Part shown: positions 18,749 to 27,445 of the stretch, in pieces | Position numbering within the stretch: the first letter of the stretch is position 1 | Layout of the letters: each line of letters opens with the position of its first letter | From: Christiangramia sediminis | Lineage (GTDB): Bacteria; Bacteroidota; Bacteroidia; Flavobacteriales; Flavobacteriaceae | Length of the DNA stretch: 64,000 nucleotides | Reading direction: 5' to 3' | Assembly: GCF_020552705.1 (NCBI RefSeq) | Contig: NZ_JAJBZG010000002.1 | Location: 186,001-250,000 of the forward strand | The notes under the pieces: generated by a model | What the model was told of the DNA's origin: nothing | The model's input: only the letters and a program-made list of their open reading frames with translations | Databases searched by the model: none | Position numbers and translations under genes: made by a program

Positions 18749-19168
18749 TTATTTCTTTGGTAGCGCTATAGTTGTAAGTTTTACGATTGAAATAAGGTTT
18801 GCCGCCTCATCTGTAATCCTGATCTCAAAAAGCTGCGTAGTTCGACCTTTATGAATAAAAGTTGCTTTGGCAAATATCCAGCCTTCTTTAATACTTTTTA
18901 AATGATTTGCTGAAATTTCAATTCCCCTCACAAAAAATTCATCGGTATTTAAAAAAACATAACTGGCCATACTTCCCACACTTTCTGCAAGGGCAACACT
19001 GGCACCACCGTGCAGAACGCCATCGGGTTGGTGTACCCTTGAATTAACCGGCATTTTTGCTATAAGAAAATCATCGCCAATTTCAGTAAATTCAATTTCC
19101 AGAGTTTCCATCAACGTATTTTTACATACTTTTTTTGAAAGCTCAAGCAGTTCTTCCTTCGTCATCAT
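18749..19168 (-). CDS. Hotdog-fold thioesterase, PaaI/MenI type
   Basis: The 139-residue protein has the hotdog signature HQPDGVLHGGASVALAESVGSMA, with the conserved Gly and Glu of the PaaI/YbgC-like acyl-CoA thioesterases. It is the first gene of the run thioesterase, isochorismate synthase, menD, with only 2 bases before the next gene. Context suggests it hydrolyses 1,4-dihydroxy-2-naphthoyl-CoA (the MenI step), but this is inference. Confidence 0.82.
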   Translation of the reverse strand: MMTKEELLELSKKVCKNTLMETLEIEFTEIGDDFLIAKMPVNSRVHQPDGVLHGGASVALAESVGSMASYVFLNTDEFFVRGIEISANHLKSIKEGWIFAKATFIHKGRTTQLFEIRITDEAANLISIVKLTTIALPKK

Positions 19169-19213
19169 TTAAAAGATTGGTTACTTTGTAAAAGTACAAA
19201 ACCGCAAAGAACC

Positions 19214-19849
19214 ATGAGCAAAGAGAAAAGTCTTTCTTACACTATATCCAACACCTATTCTACTCTAAATGCAAGAACCGACAAGACCAAAACAGTCTGG
19301 CTGGTATTTCATGGTATCGGCTACCTGAGTAAATATTTTCTGAAATACTTCAAACATTTAGACCCGGAAGAAAATTATATCATCGCACCGCAGGCACAGT
19401 CTAAATATTATTTGAATGGTGAATACAGGCATGTTGGAGCATCATGGCTTACCCGTGAAAATCTGGAAGAAGGAATTGAAAATACGCTGAATTACCTGGA
19501 CAAAGTATTTGAAGCTGAAAATTTATCTGAGGTCAAAAACCTGAATATTTTAGGTTACTCCCAGGGAGTTTCTGTGGCGACTAGATTTGTAGGCAGAAGG
19601 AAGATTCAGTGTAAAAATCTTATCATGCTTTCCGGAAAAGTTCCGCAGGAATTAAAAACGGATGATTTTAGTTTTCTCAAGGAAACAAAATTTAGTTTTA
19701 TTTATGGACTAGAAGACGAATATCTAAAATCTGGAATAGTAAAAGTAGAAAAAGACCGACTGCATGAGATCTTTCCAAAAAATCTGGAGATACATACATT
19801 TAAAGGTGGCCACGAAGTAAATACTGAATTGATCTCGAAATTTGCTTAA
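19214..19849 (+). CDS. Alpha/beta hydrolase (carboxylesterase/phospholipase type)
   Basis: A 211-residue hydrolase with FHGIGYLSKYF as the oxyanion region, nucleophile elbow LGYSQGVSVATR (Ser), a late acidic residue (YGLEDEYL) and a His (FKGGHEVN). It is divergent from the menaquinone thioesterase with a 45-base gap. No signal peptide, so cytoplasmic. The substrate is unknown. Confidence 0.8.
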   Translation: MSKEKSLSYTISNTYSTLNARTDKTKTVWLVFHGIGYLSKYFLKYFKHLDPEENYIIAPQAQSKYYLNGEYRHVGASWLTRENLEEGIENTLNYLDKVFEAENLSEVKNLNILGYSQGVSVATRFVGRRKIQCKNLIMLSGKVPQELKTDDFSFLKETKFSFIYGLEDEYLKSGIVKVEKDRLHEIFPKNLEIHTFKGGHEVNTELISKFA

Positions 19850-19905
19850 TTTGATCGACTTCTTGATCTGACCATTATTTCAGGATATCTCCAATTAATG
19901 ATTTT

Positions 19906-19938
19906 TGTCATTTCGAACAAAGTGAGAAATCTCAATCC
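19906..19938. repeat. Partial interspersed palindromic repeat (family A)
   Basis: TTTGTCATTTCGAACAAAGTGAGAAATCT-like sequence, half of the imperfect palindrome seen complete at 39729-39801, 41724-41785 and 42755-42816. The frame of the following gene stays open through it, giving a spurious peptide VISNKVRNL, so the repeat argues for the downstream start at 19949. Confidence 0.7.
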
Positions 19939-19948
19939 TATTGAATCA

Positions 19949-21211
19949 ATGAAAAAAAAATTATCTGCTAAAACATCTATTTTCAAAACCCTGGGTCCCG
20001 GATTTCTTCTAGCCGGAGCCGCCATTGGAGTTTCACATTTGGTTCAGGCTACCCGGGCGGGAGCAGATTATGGTTTTTTATTATTGTGGGTGTTAATACT
20101 TGCCTGTATTACCAAATATCCCTTTCTGGAATTCGGTCCGCGCTATGCTGCAGGCACAGGAAACCATTTAATAACCGGATATAAAAAACTGGGAAAATTC
20201 CCTTACTGGACCTTTATAATAATTACCGTAGGCAGTATGTTCATTATACAGGCTGCAGTAACCATTGTTACCGCTGGTCTGGCAGAAAAATTATTCGGAA
20301 TGGGCTGGCCTTCTTTTACCTGGAGTTTTGTAATTATAGGAGTTTGTATCGCCCTGCTGCTTATAGGAAAATACCCGGCACTGGATAAAACTATGAAAGC
20401 TATTGTAAGCCTTTTAGGCCTGGCCACTTTAACCGCGGTAATACTAGCCTTTGGAGACGGAAGACTTGAAAATGCCATAGCGGTGGAAACACCAGATGTA
20501 TGGAATAAATTAGGCATTGCTTTTATAATTTCTTTTATGGGCTGGATGCCAATTCCGCTGGATGCTTCGGTGTGGCATTCTATCTGGACCAAGGAGAAAG
20601 CCTTGGGAAATAACAGGCGAACTTCTTTAAAAGAGGCTTTTACAGATTTTAATGTGGGTTATTTAGCTGCAGCGATCATAGGGCTATTATTCTTTTTAAT
20701 GGGAGTTTTGATTATGTTTAGCAGCGGTGTTAGTTTTTCCGGCAATGGAGTTGAATTTTCAGGTCAGCTGATAGATCTCTACGGAAAAACTCTTGGTGAC
20801 TGGAGCAAACCTTTAATTGGTGTAGCTGCATTTATCGCCATGCTTTCCACTACCCTTGCCGTAACTGATGCTTTTCCCAGAGTGATCTCTGAAATTTTTG
20901 CCGAAGAAAGACCGAAATGGAAAAAAGAGCAAAAATGGAAAAGCTATAAACTAAATGTTTTTATTATCCCCATTCTTTCATTGCTTATCCTCTATTTCTT
21001 TACCGCTTCATTTACGGTACTGATAGATTTTGCCACCGCTCTCTCCTTCCTGTCTGCTCCTTTCCTCGCCTGGTTTAATTATAAACTTGTCACTGGAGAT
21101 CAAATGGCTGCAGAAGACAGACCAAATAGAAATTATCGAATTTTCAGCCTGATATGTTTCGTCTTATTGGTCATTTTTAATTGTATTTATATCTACACGT
21201 TGTTCCAATAA
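19949..21211 (+). CDS. Nramp-superfamily membrane transporter lacking canonical metal-binding residues
   Basis: A hydrophobic protein of about 420 residues with roughly 11 membrane segments and Nramp-like spacing. Classical Nramp proteins bind divalent metal with DPGN in helix 1 and MPH in helix 6. Here helix 1 reads GPGFLLAGAAIGVSHLV (IGVSH at residues 26-30 where IDPGN is expected), and helix 6 has GWMPIPLD. It is therefore an outlier clade and its substrate may not be Mn2+ or Fe2+. The ATG at 19949 (KKKLSAKTSIFKTLGPG) is chosen; an upstream in-frame ATG at 19898 would translate a repeat. Confidence 0.8.
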   Translation: MKKKLSAKTSIFKTLGPGFLLAGAAIGVSHLVQATRAGADYGFLLLWVLILACITKYPFLEFGPRYAAGTGNHLITGYKKLGKFPYWTFIIITVGSMFIIQAAVTIVTAGLAEKLFGMGWPSFTWSFVIIGVCIALLLIGKYPALDKTMKAIVSLLGLATLTAVILAFGDGRLENAIAVETPDVWNKLGIAFIISFMGWMPIPLDASVWHSIWTKEKALGNNRRTSLKEAFTDFNVGYLAAAIIGLLFFLMGVLIMFSSGVSFSGNGVEFSGQLIDLYGKTLGDWSKPLIGVAAFIAMLSTTLAVTDAFPRVISEIFAEERPKWKKEQKWKSYKLNVFIIPILSLLILYFFTASFTVLIDFATALSFLSAPFLAWFNYKLVTGDQMAAEDRPNRNYRIFSLICFVLLVIFNCIYIYTLFQ

Positions 21212-21239
21212 AAAAGCCCCGCATTGCTGCGAGGCTTTT
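21211..21239 (-). terminator. Bidirectional terminator between the Nramp-like gene and dnaK
   Basis: An AAAGCC-CGCA / TGCG-GGCTTT stem with a 4-base loop. The minus strand gives a strong T-run (six Ts, for dnaK); the plus strand gives a weaker one directly after the stop at 21211. Confidence 0.8.
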
Positions 21240-21254
21240 CATTTATATTATGTG

Positions 21255-21320
21255 ATTTCGTAAAGATCCCTCGCTTTGCTCGGGATAAGCGATTCACAAG
21301 ATTTTGCAAGGCAAAATCTG
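21255..21320. repeat. Two short hairpins downstream of dnaK
   Basis: ATCCC/GGGAT around TCGCTTTGCTC (about 21266-21286) and AGATTTTGC/GCAAAATCT with a 3-base spacer (about 21299-21319). Both look like members of intergenic palindromic repeat families. Confidence 0.5.
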
Positions 21321-21328
21321 TTCTCTGC

Positions 21329-23254
21329 TTACTTTACCTCCTCAAAATCTACATCTTCTACATCATCTCCACTCTTAGTGTCTCCGCCTTCAGCACCGGT
21401 TGCACCTTGTTGTGGTCCACCTGGCTGTCCGTTTGCGCCACCTTGAGCATCTGCCTGAGCTTTGTACATCTCTTCTGAAGCTGTTTTCCATGCTTCATTG
21501 ATCTTTTCTAAAGCTGGAGTGATCGTTTCAACTTCTTTAGTTTCGTAAGCTTTCTTAAGCTCTTCCAAGGCATCTTCAATTGGTTTCTTCTTATCATCAG
21601 ATAATTTATCACCAAACTCTTTCAACTGCTTTTCAGTCTGGAAGATCATTGCATCAGCTTCATTCAGCTTATCAACTTTCTCTTTTGCCTGCTTATCAGC
21701 ATCAGCATTTGCTTCAGCCTCTTTTTTCATTTTATCGATCTCTTCTTCTGTTAATCCTGAAGAAGCTTCGATACGAATATCCTGAGACTTACCAGTTGCT
21801 TTATCTGTAGCACTTACTTTAATGATACCGTTAGCATCAATATCGAAAGTCACTTCAATTTGAGGAGTTCCTCTTGGCGCTGGTGGAATTCCGTCTAAGT
21901 GGAATCTACCAATTGTCTTGTTATCTGTCGCCATTGGACGCTCTCCCTGTAACACGTGAATTTCAACCGATGGCTGGTTATCTGCCGCCGTAGAGAAAGT
22001 CTGTGACTTTTTGGTTGGGATCGTGGTATTGGATTCGATCAATTTTGTGTTCACTCCTCCCATAGTTTCAATACCTAGAGAAAGTGGAGTAACATCAAGA
22101 AGTAATACATCTTTAACGTCCCCTGTAAGTACACCACCCTGAATCGCAGCACCAATTGCCACAACCTCATCTGGGTTCACACCTTTAGAAGGTTTCTTTC
22201 CAAAAAATGCTTCAACTTCTTCCTGGATCTTAGGAATACGGGTTGATCCACCAACAAGAATTACCTCATCAATATCACTTTTAGAAAGACCTGCATCACT
22301 AAGCGCCTTTTTCACAGGCTCCATAGATCTTGTTACCAATTCAGCAGCTAACTGCTCAAATTTAGAACGAGAGATTGTTTCCACAAGGTGTTTTGGGCCA
22401 CTAGAAGTAGCAGTAACATAAGGAAGATTGATCTCTGTTTGAGAAGAAGAAGATAACTCGATCTTCGCTTTCTCGGCAGCTTCTTTCAAACGTTGAAGTG
22501 CCATAGGATCTTTTCTAAGATCTATATCTTCAGCTTTCTGAAAGTTGTCTGCAAGATAATCGATCAATACTTCATCAAAGTCATCCCCACCAAGGTGCGT
22601 ATCACCATTAGTAGACAGTACTTCAAATACCCCGTCACCTAGTTCAAGAATAGAAATATCGAATGTACCACCACCAAGGTCATACACAGCGATCTTTTGA
22701 TCCTGAGATTTTTTATCCAATCCGTAAGCAAGTGCTGCTGCGGTTGGCTCGTTTATAATTCTTCTTACTTTAAGACCTGCGATCTCACCAGCTTCCTTTG
22801 TTGCGTGACGCTGAGAGTCATTAAAATATGCCGGTACGGTAATCACCGCTTCGGTCACATCCTGTCCAAGATAATCCTCAGCAGTTTTCTTCATCTTTTG
22901 AAGTATCATTGCTGAAAGTTCTTGCGGAGTATAAAGACGACCATCTATTTCTACACGAGGAGTATCATTATCACCTTTCTTTACAGTATAAGGTACTCTA
23001 CCTGCTTCTTTAGAAGATTCAGAATACTTATTACCCATAAATCTTTTAATAGAAGAAATAGTTTTTGTTGGGTTAGTTACTGCCTGACGTTTTGCAGGAT
23101 CACCAACTTTTATTTCACCACCTTCTACGAATGCGATCACAGACGGTGTAGTTCTCTTTCCTTCGGCATTGGGTATTACCGTTGGCTCACTACCTTCCAT
23201 TACGGCAACGCAGGAGTTTGTGGTACCCAAGTCAATTCCAATTATTTTACTCAT
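21329..23254 (-). CDS. dnaK: Chaperone DnaK (Hsp70)
   Basis: The 641-residue protein is a full-length Hsp70. The N-terminus [17 protein letters not shown] and the segments [16 protein letters not shown] and [30 protein letters not shown] mark the ATPase domain. The substrate-binding domain has [18 protein letters not shown]. The tail EDVDFEEVK is the usual DnaK C-terminus. It assists folding and heat-shock recovery with DnaJ and GrpE, neither of which is adjacent. A candidate sigma-54-like promoter with an upstream TGACA/TGTCA palindrome precedes it. Confidence 0.98.
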   Translation of the reverse strand: MSKIIGIDLGTTNSCVAVMEGSEPTVIPNAEGKRTTPSVIAFVEGGEIKVGDPAKRQAVTNPTKTISSIKRFMGNKYSESSKEAGRVPYTVKKGDNDTPRVEIDGRLYTPQELSAMILQKMKKTAEDYLGQDVTEAVITVPAYFNDSQRHATKEAGEIAGLKVRRIINEPTAAALAYGLDKKSQDQKIAVYDLGGGTFDISILELGDGVFEVLSTNGDTHLGGDDFDEVLIDYLADNFQKAEDIDLRKDPMALQRLKEAAEKAKIELSSSSQTEINLPYVTATSSGPKHLVETISRSKFEQLAAELVTRSMEPVKKALSDAGLSKSDIDEVILVGGSTRIPKIQEEVEAFFGKKPSKGVNPDEVVAIGAAIQGGVLTGDVKDVLLLDVTPLSLGIETMGGVNTKLIESNTTIPTKKSQTFSTAADNQPSVEIHVLQGERPMATDNKTIGRFHLDGIPPAPRGTPQIEVTFDIDANGIIKVSATDKATGKSQDIRIEASSGLTEEEIDKMKKEAEANADADKQAKEKVDKLNEADAMIFQTEKQLKEFGDKLSDDKKKPIEDALEELKKAYETKEVETITPALEKINEAWKTASEEMYKAQADAQGGANGQPGGPQQGATGAEGGDTKSGDDVEDVDFEEVK

Positions 23255-23307
23255 AACTATATAACTTGTTTTTTACGTTAGTTTTATCAATTTTACAGTC
23301 ACAAGAA

Positions 23308-23348
23308 GTCAATCATTATGCCAGCGCAAAACATCTGACAGGTTGTCA
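23308..23348 (-). promoter_or_regulatory. Candidate sigma-54-like promoter and upstream palindrome of dnaK
   Basis: On the minus strand, CTGGCATAATGATTGAC (23324-23308) keeps TGGCA and TTG at the spacing of sigma-54 -24/-12 elements, but has GA where the consensus has GC. About a dozen bases upstream is a perfect inverted repeat TGACA-ACC-TGTCA (23348-23336), a plausible activator or repressor site. The leader would be about 45 nt. No CIRCE element was seen. Confidence 0.45.
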
Positions 23349-23359
23349 TAAGTTTTTTC

Positions 23360-24655
23360 TCAAAAGGCTTTTCCGGTATTCTGTGGGCTGCAAATTTTGA
23401 GTAATTCCTGCCATTGAGTAGTGTATCGGGGGCTGCGTTGCTTTTTTATCAGCTCCCATTCTTCTTTTCGGCTGCCGGTAGTTGCCGATGCCAGGGTGGA
23501 TTTGCCATATTTATTATTGATGCTATCAAAGATCTTCATAAGCGCAGGATTTGAAATTTTTGGGGGTTCTTCAAATAAATTTCCCTGAATATATTCCTGT
23601 GGAATAATTCCGCTTAAATTAACCCCTACTTTTTTATAGCGGAATCCTTCTTTATAAATTTTATACAAGGCTTTTTTTGCCTCTGTAACAAGTAAAAAAG
23701 TGTTATTAGTAGGTATCGTTAAGGTAACCGTACAACTTTGAGAGTATTGCCTGTCAAATTTACTGTGATAATTAGTATGTACAAAAACCTGGATATAGGA
23801 GGCACAGGACTTTTGAGCACGTAAGACTTCACTAACTTCACTTACATAATAGGCACAGGCCTCCTCGATCATATTTAAATCTTCCAGACGTTTTCCAAAA
23901 GATTTTGCTGTCCCTATTCCCTTTTTTGGTTCGGGGACTGTAGTAAATTCTATACAGGATTCTCCTCTTAGTTCCCGCCATAATCTTTCACCTACTACCG
24001 TCATTTCTTTACGTACCCAGGATACAGGAGTTTTTTCAGCGAAATCGTAGGCGGTGAAAATTTTATTTTCCTGTAATAATTTTGCGTGCTGTCTCCCAAT
24101 TCCCCAAACATCTCCAATTTTGGCACTTTTTAAAGCTTTTATCCTGGTTTCATCGGTTTCAATCACACAAACATGATCGTATTTATGCAATTTTTTAGCC
24201 ATCCTATTTGCTAACTTCGCCAAGACTTTAGTGGGAGCTATGCCCACCCCTACAGGAAGTCCCGTATATCGAAAAATTTTATCCTTGATCTCTTTTCCGT
24301 AGGTCTTTAAATTGATATGTTCCAACCCACTCAACTCTACAAAAGATTCATCTATACTGTATACTTCCACTAAAGGAGAAAAAGTACTTAAAATATTCAT
24401 TACCCGTTGAGACATTTCTCCATACAAGGTGTAATTTGATGAAAAAAGAGTCACCTTATTCTTTATAAGTGTTTCCTTAATTTTAAAAACAGGCTCAAAC
24501 ATTGGGATATGAGCCAGGGATTTAGCCTCTTTATTGGCAGCAATGATACAACCATCATTATTACTTAAAACCACTACGGGTTTTCCCCAAAGGTCTGGCC
24601 GGAATACCTGCTCGCAAGAAGCATAGAAGCTATTACAATCTACCATTGCAATCAT
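23360..24655 (-). CDS. umuC: Translesion DNA polymerase V subunit (UmuC-like, Y family)
   Basis: The 431-residue Y-family polymerase begins MIAMVDCNSFYASCEQVF with the catalytic Asp, has the second acidic motif YSIDESFVEL, and the helix-hairpin-helix region KIGDVWGIGRQHAKLL. The C-terminal UmuC domain ends in ...NTGKAF. It copies damaged DNA with low fidelity when activated by UmuD' and RecA. Its start overlaps the end of umuD by 4 bases (ATGA type), so translation is coupled. Confidence 0.93.
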   Translation of the reverse strand: MIAMVDCNSFYASCEQVFRPDLWGKPVVVLSNNDGCIIAANKEAKSLAHIPMFEPVFKIKETLIKNKVTLFSSNYTLYGEMSQRVMNILSTFSPLVEVYSIDESFVELSGLEHINLKTYGKEIKDKIFRYTGLPVGVGIAPTKVLAKLANRMAKKLHKYDHVCVIETDETRIKALKSAKIGDVWGIGRQHAKLLQENKIFTAYDFAEKTPVSWVRKEMTVVGERLWRELRGESCIEFTTVPEPKKGIGTAKSFGKRLEDLNMIEEACAYYVSEVSEVLRAQKSCASYIQVFVHTNYHSKFDRQYSQSCTVTLTIPTNNTFLLVTEAKKALYKIYKEGFRYKKVGVNLSGIIPQEYIQGNLFEEPPKISNPALMKIFDSINNKYGKSTLASATTGSRKEEWELIKKQRSPRYTTQWQELLKICSPQNTGKAF

Positions 24656-25020
24656 AATACATCCTTAATTATATAGCTAACCACACCCCATAATAAAAAT
24701 TCAGATTTTGCCTGGTTTTCTGAAAATCTTATAACATCAAATTCACCCTCCTGCACCACCAACGCCAGTCTATTTTGCTTAAGTTTTAGAGCGCGATCTA
24801 TAATTAATACATCATTATGCCGAATATTAAATTTACTCCAGGAATTTCCTTCTACCCTGATAAAAAAAGTTGCATCCTGATTGTATACCAGTTCGTTATG
24901 CAAGTCTATGGAGGCTTCGTGATAATGGGTAGCCGCGCTGGGAAAGCCGGTCTGTAACGAGACTTCAGGAGCATGCCTGTCTTTACTTCTCTTAATTTTT
25001 CCTGAAACTAATTTTTCCAT
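24652..25020 (-). CDS. umuD: UmuD-like S24 family protein, possibly unable to self-cleave
   Basis: The 122-residue protein aligns by eye with UmuD: cleavage-site region TGFPSAATHYHEASIDL (CGFPSPA in E. coli) and Ser region RVEGNSWSKFNI (GDSM in E. coli). In the C-terminal strand E. coli has GEFTVKKL with the catalytic Lys97; here it reads GEFDVIRF, so the lysine is replaced by Ile. The segment after it is also shorter than in E. coli UmuD (139 residues). Autocleavage is therefore doubtful, and it may act as a structural partner of UmuC. Two candidate operators lie just upstream (25029-25068). Confidence 0.85.
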   Translation of the reverse strand: MEKLVSGKIKRSKDRHAPEVSLQTGFPSAATHYHEASIDLHNELVYNQDATFFIRVEGNSWSKFNIRHNDVLIIDRALKLKQNRLALVVQEGEFDVIRFSENQAKSEFLLWGVVSYIIKDVL

Positions 25021-25028
25021 TTTTCAAA

Positions 25029-25068
25029 ATTAGGAAATATTCCTAATTATTATGGAATATTTCCTAAT
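25029..25068. promoter_or_regulatory. Tandem palindromic operators upstream of umuDC
   Basis: Site 1 (25029-25047) is ATTAGGAA-ATA-TTCCTAAT with perfect 8-bp arms. Site 2 is centred on GGAA-TAT-TTCC (25054-25064) with a matching right flank TAAT. The centres are 21 bp apart, two helical turns, so dimers would sit on the same DNA face. UmuD itself has no DNA-binding domain, so an unlinked LexA/S24-type repressor is the likely binder. The divergent sdaA starts at 25128. Confidence 0.7.
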
Positions 25069-25099
25069 TCTTTTAAGCTATTTATCTCAAAGAAAAACT

Positions 25100-25107
25100 T
25101 AATTTTG
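25100..25107 (+). promoter_or_regulatory. Putative -7 box of sdaA
   Basis: TAATTTTG matches TAnnTTTG and lies 20 bases before the ATG at 25128. No good TTG is seen at -33. Confidence 0.45.
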
Positions 25108-25127
25108 CCAACAAATCTTACAATTGA

Positions 25128-26561
25128 ATGCGGAAAATAGAATGCATTAGCGTTTTTGATATGTTGAAGGTAGGTGTGGGTCCTTCTAGTTCACATACTT
25201 TAGGTCCCTGGAGAGCTGCTCAGCGTTGGATAGGAGAACTGAAGAAAAAAGGCTGCTTTAAAGAAGTTGAAAAAATTCATATAGATCTTTATGGGTCTTT
25301 AAGTCTTACGGGGAAAGGTCATGCTACAGATATTGCCACACTGCTTGGTTTATTGGGTCATGATCCTGTGACTATGGATATTTCTATTATTGAAGCTGAA
25401 ATTGAAAGGATCAAAGAAACAGGCAAATTATTGCTGAATGGAGAAAGAGATATAAATTTCAGTTTTGCTGAAGACATTAAATTCAATAGAAAGTTCCTTG
25501 AATTTCATCCCAACGGAATGACCTTTAGGGCGTGTCTTTATAATGGCAAAAAATCTTCCTCTTCTTTTTATTCTATCGGCGGTGGTTTCGTGGTAAAGAA
25601 AGAAAGAAAGAACGCTAGTAAGAAAATGAAGAATTTTCAGGAATTTCCCTTTCCTGTAGAAAAAGCGACCGAATTACTTCAATATTGTAAAGCTGAAAAC
25701 AAACCTATTTCAGAAATTGTTCTTGAAAATGAACGCTCTTTGAGAACCGAAGAAGAAATTGATGCCGGATTTAAGCAGATTTGGCAAGTGATGTTGGAGT
25801 CCATGTATATTGGCTGTCATACAGAAGGCACGCTTCCCGGCGGTCTTAATGTGAAGCGACGAGCCTTTGAGATGCATCAGCGATTAATTGGCGAGACCGG
25901 CTATACAAATGTAGAAGACTGGATCCCGGCAATTAGACAAACTGAAGTGAAATTCAGGCAAATCCTTAAATGGGTTACCTGTTTTGCTTTGAGTGTAAAC
26001 GAGGTAAATGCCTCACTTGGCCGGGTAGTTACTGCTCCTACCAATGGTAGCGCGGGTACTGTTCCCGCAGTTTTAATGTATTACCTGTGTATCGAAAACC
26101 ATGATGCCAAATACGAAGACATTAAAAAATTCATGCTTGTAGCCGGTGAAATAGGAAGTCTATTTAAAAAAGGTGCTACTATTTCTGCAGCGATGGGAGG
26201 TTGCCAGGCAGAAATAGGTGTATCATCAGCCATGGCTGCTGGAGGATTAACCGAACTTATGGGAGGAACTCCTGAGCAGGTTCTTATGGCCAGCGAAATC
26301 GCCATGGAACATCATCTTGGGTTAACCTGTGATCCTATTGGAGGGCTGGTTCAGGTACCCTGTATCGAGAGAAATGCTATGGGAGCTATCAAGGCTATCA
26401 ACGCGGCAGAGATCGCGATGGAAAGTGATGCCAGCCGCGCCAAAGTGCCTCTGGATAAAGTGATTGAAACCATGTGGGATACCGCCAAGGACATGAATAA
26501 AAAATACAAAGAAACTTCTGAAGGTGGCCTTGCTGTAAGAGTTAGTTTAAGTGACTGTTAA
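25128..26561 (+). CDS. sdaA: L-serine ammonia-lyase (single-chain, iron-sulfur type)
   Basis: The 477-residue protein contains both the beta domain (SVFDMLKVGVGPSSSHTLGPWRAA near residue 10) and the alpha domain (ASLGRVVTAPTNGSAGTVPAVLMYY, AAMGGCQAEIGVSSAMAAGG, LTCDPIGGLVQVPCIERNAMG) of single-chain serine dehydratases. It converts L-serine to pyruvate and ammonia, using a [4Fe-4S] cluster held by conserved cysteines such as those in MGGCQAE, LTCDP and VPCIER. The gene is divergent from umuDC and followed 14 bases later by a CPBP protease gene. Confidence 0.95.
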   Translation: MRKIECISVFDMLKVGVGPSSSHTLGPWRAAQRWIGELKKKGCFKEVEKIHIDLYGSLSLTGKGHATDIATLLGLLGHDPVTMDISIIEAEIERIKETGKLLLNGERDINFSFAEDIKFNRKFLEFHPNGMTFRACLYNGKKSSSSFYSIGGGFVVKKERKNASKKMKNFQEFPFPVEKATELLQYCKAENKPISEIVLENERSLRTEEEIDAGFKQIWQVMLESMYIGCHTEGTLPGGLNVKRRAFEMHQRLIGETGYTNVEDWIPAIRQTEVKFRQILKWVTCFALSVNEVNASLGRVVTAPTNGSAGTVPAVLMYYLCIENHDAKYEDIKKFMLVAGEIGSLFKKGATISAAMGGCQAEIGVSSAMAAGGLTELMGGTPEQVLMASEIAMEHHLGLTCDPIGGLVQVPCIERNAMGAIKAINAAEIAMESDASRAKVPLDKVIETMWDTAKDMNKKYKETSEGGLAVRVSLSDC

Positions 26562-26575
26562 AACAGAATTGAAAT

Positions 26576-27280
26576 TTGAATGTATTAAGAGATAACAATC
26601 TTGAAACTAAAGTGAAGAACCTAATCAGGAACTTTTCTTTAATGATCTTGTGCTATTTTCTATTTTTCATCGTACTCCAGTTTCTCAGTGTATTTATTTT
26701 TGAGCTGGACCTTCAAAAATATGAGCAGATTGAAATTCTGGAAAGCCTGAAAGAAAATCCTTTAAAATTTATATTCCTCGCGGCCATTGCTGCTCCTGTA
26801 ATAGAGGAGAGTATTTTCAGAAGCATTCTTAAACCTAGCGCTACAAGTCTGAAGATCTTTATATGTGCGATTCTATATCTGTTTGGTCTTATCTTAATTC
26901 CTGAAAATGCTCACTGGGCTTTGAAATATATATTATTACTGGGAGTTCTCGCTTTGATATATTATGCCATGGGAGAGCTAATTCCTGAAAGATATTATAG
27001 ACGCGCCTGCTATTGGCTGCATAGGTATTACCTTATCATCTGGATTCTGGGAGCGATCATATTCGGTTTCGTACATATTTATAATTATGTAGACACTTTT
27101 CAATTAGATCTGGTGCTATTTCTTATGATCTTCCCTCGCATTATCGCCGGCTATTTCTTCGGAAAAATTAAGCTGGAAAATAAAGGAATGATCTGGCCCA
27201 TTTTAATGCATAGTATGAATAACTCCCTGGTATTGATTTTTGTTCTTCCCTTTACTCTTTCCCATTTTACATGGTCCTGA
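26576..27280 (+). CDS. CPBP family intramembrane glutamic protease
   Basis: A membrane protein of 234 residues with the CPBP (Abi) motifs: APVIEESIFRSIL (Glu77, Glu78, Arg82), FGFVHIYN with a His, and LMHSMNNSLVLIF with His and Asn near the end. It has about six hydrophobic segments. Relatives process CAAX-like or bacteriocin substrates; the target here is unknown. The best start is a TTG at 26576, because the first in-frame ATG falls inside the first membrane segment. It is probably co-transcribed with sdaA and ends at a strong terminator. Confidence 0.82.
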   Translation: MNVLRDNNLETKVKNLIRNFSLMILCYFLFFIVLQFLSVFIFELDLQKYEQIEILESLKENPLKFIFLAAIAAPVIEESIFRSILKPSATSLKIFICAILYLFGLILIPENAHWALKYILLLGVLALIYYAMGELIPERYYRRACYWLHRYYLIIWILGAIIFGFVHIYNYVDTFQLDLVLFLMIFPRIIAGYFFGKIKLENKGMIWPILMHSMNNSLVLIFVLPFTLSHFTWS

Positions 27281-27374
27281 AGCATTCTTGTATGATAATT
27301 TGAAAAAATGATGAATAATAAGGCAAGGTTTAGAGTGTTGCTTAAACCATAGCTCCATTAATACTAAGCTTAAG

Positions 27375-27412
27375 AAACCGGGAAATCAAAATTTTGATTT
27401 CCCGGTTTTTTT
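27375..27412 (+). terminator. Strong intrinsic terminator
   Basis: A near-perfect 17-bp hairpin (AAACCGGGAAATCAAAA / TTTTGATTTCCCGGTTT) runs into a T-tract. It lies 95 bases past the CPBP gene and 34 bases before the next ATG, so it insulates the FGE-like gene. Confidence 0.9.
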
Positions 27413-27445
27413 ATATTTATATTTGAAGCCAATTTATCGATCAAA

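Noticed and set aside
21580-23281. Three plus-strand ORFs antisense to dnaK and its leader
   Set aside because: They are Tyr/Ser/Cys-rich shadows typical of the complement of a conserved gene.
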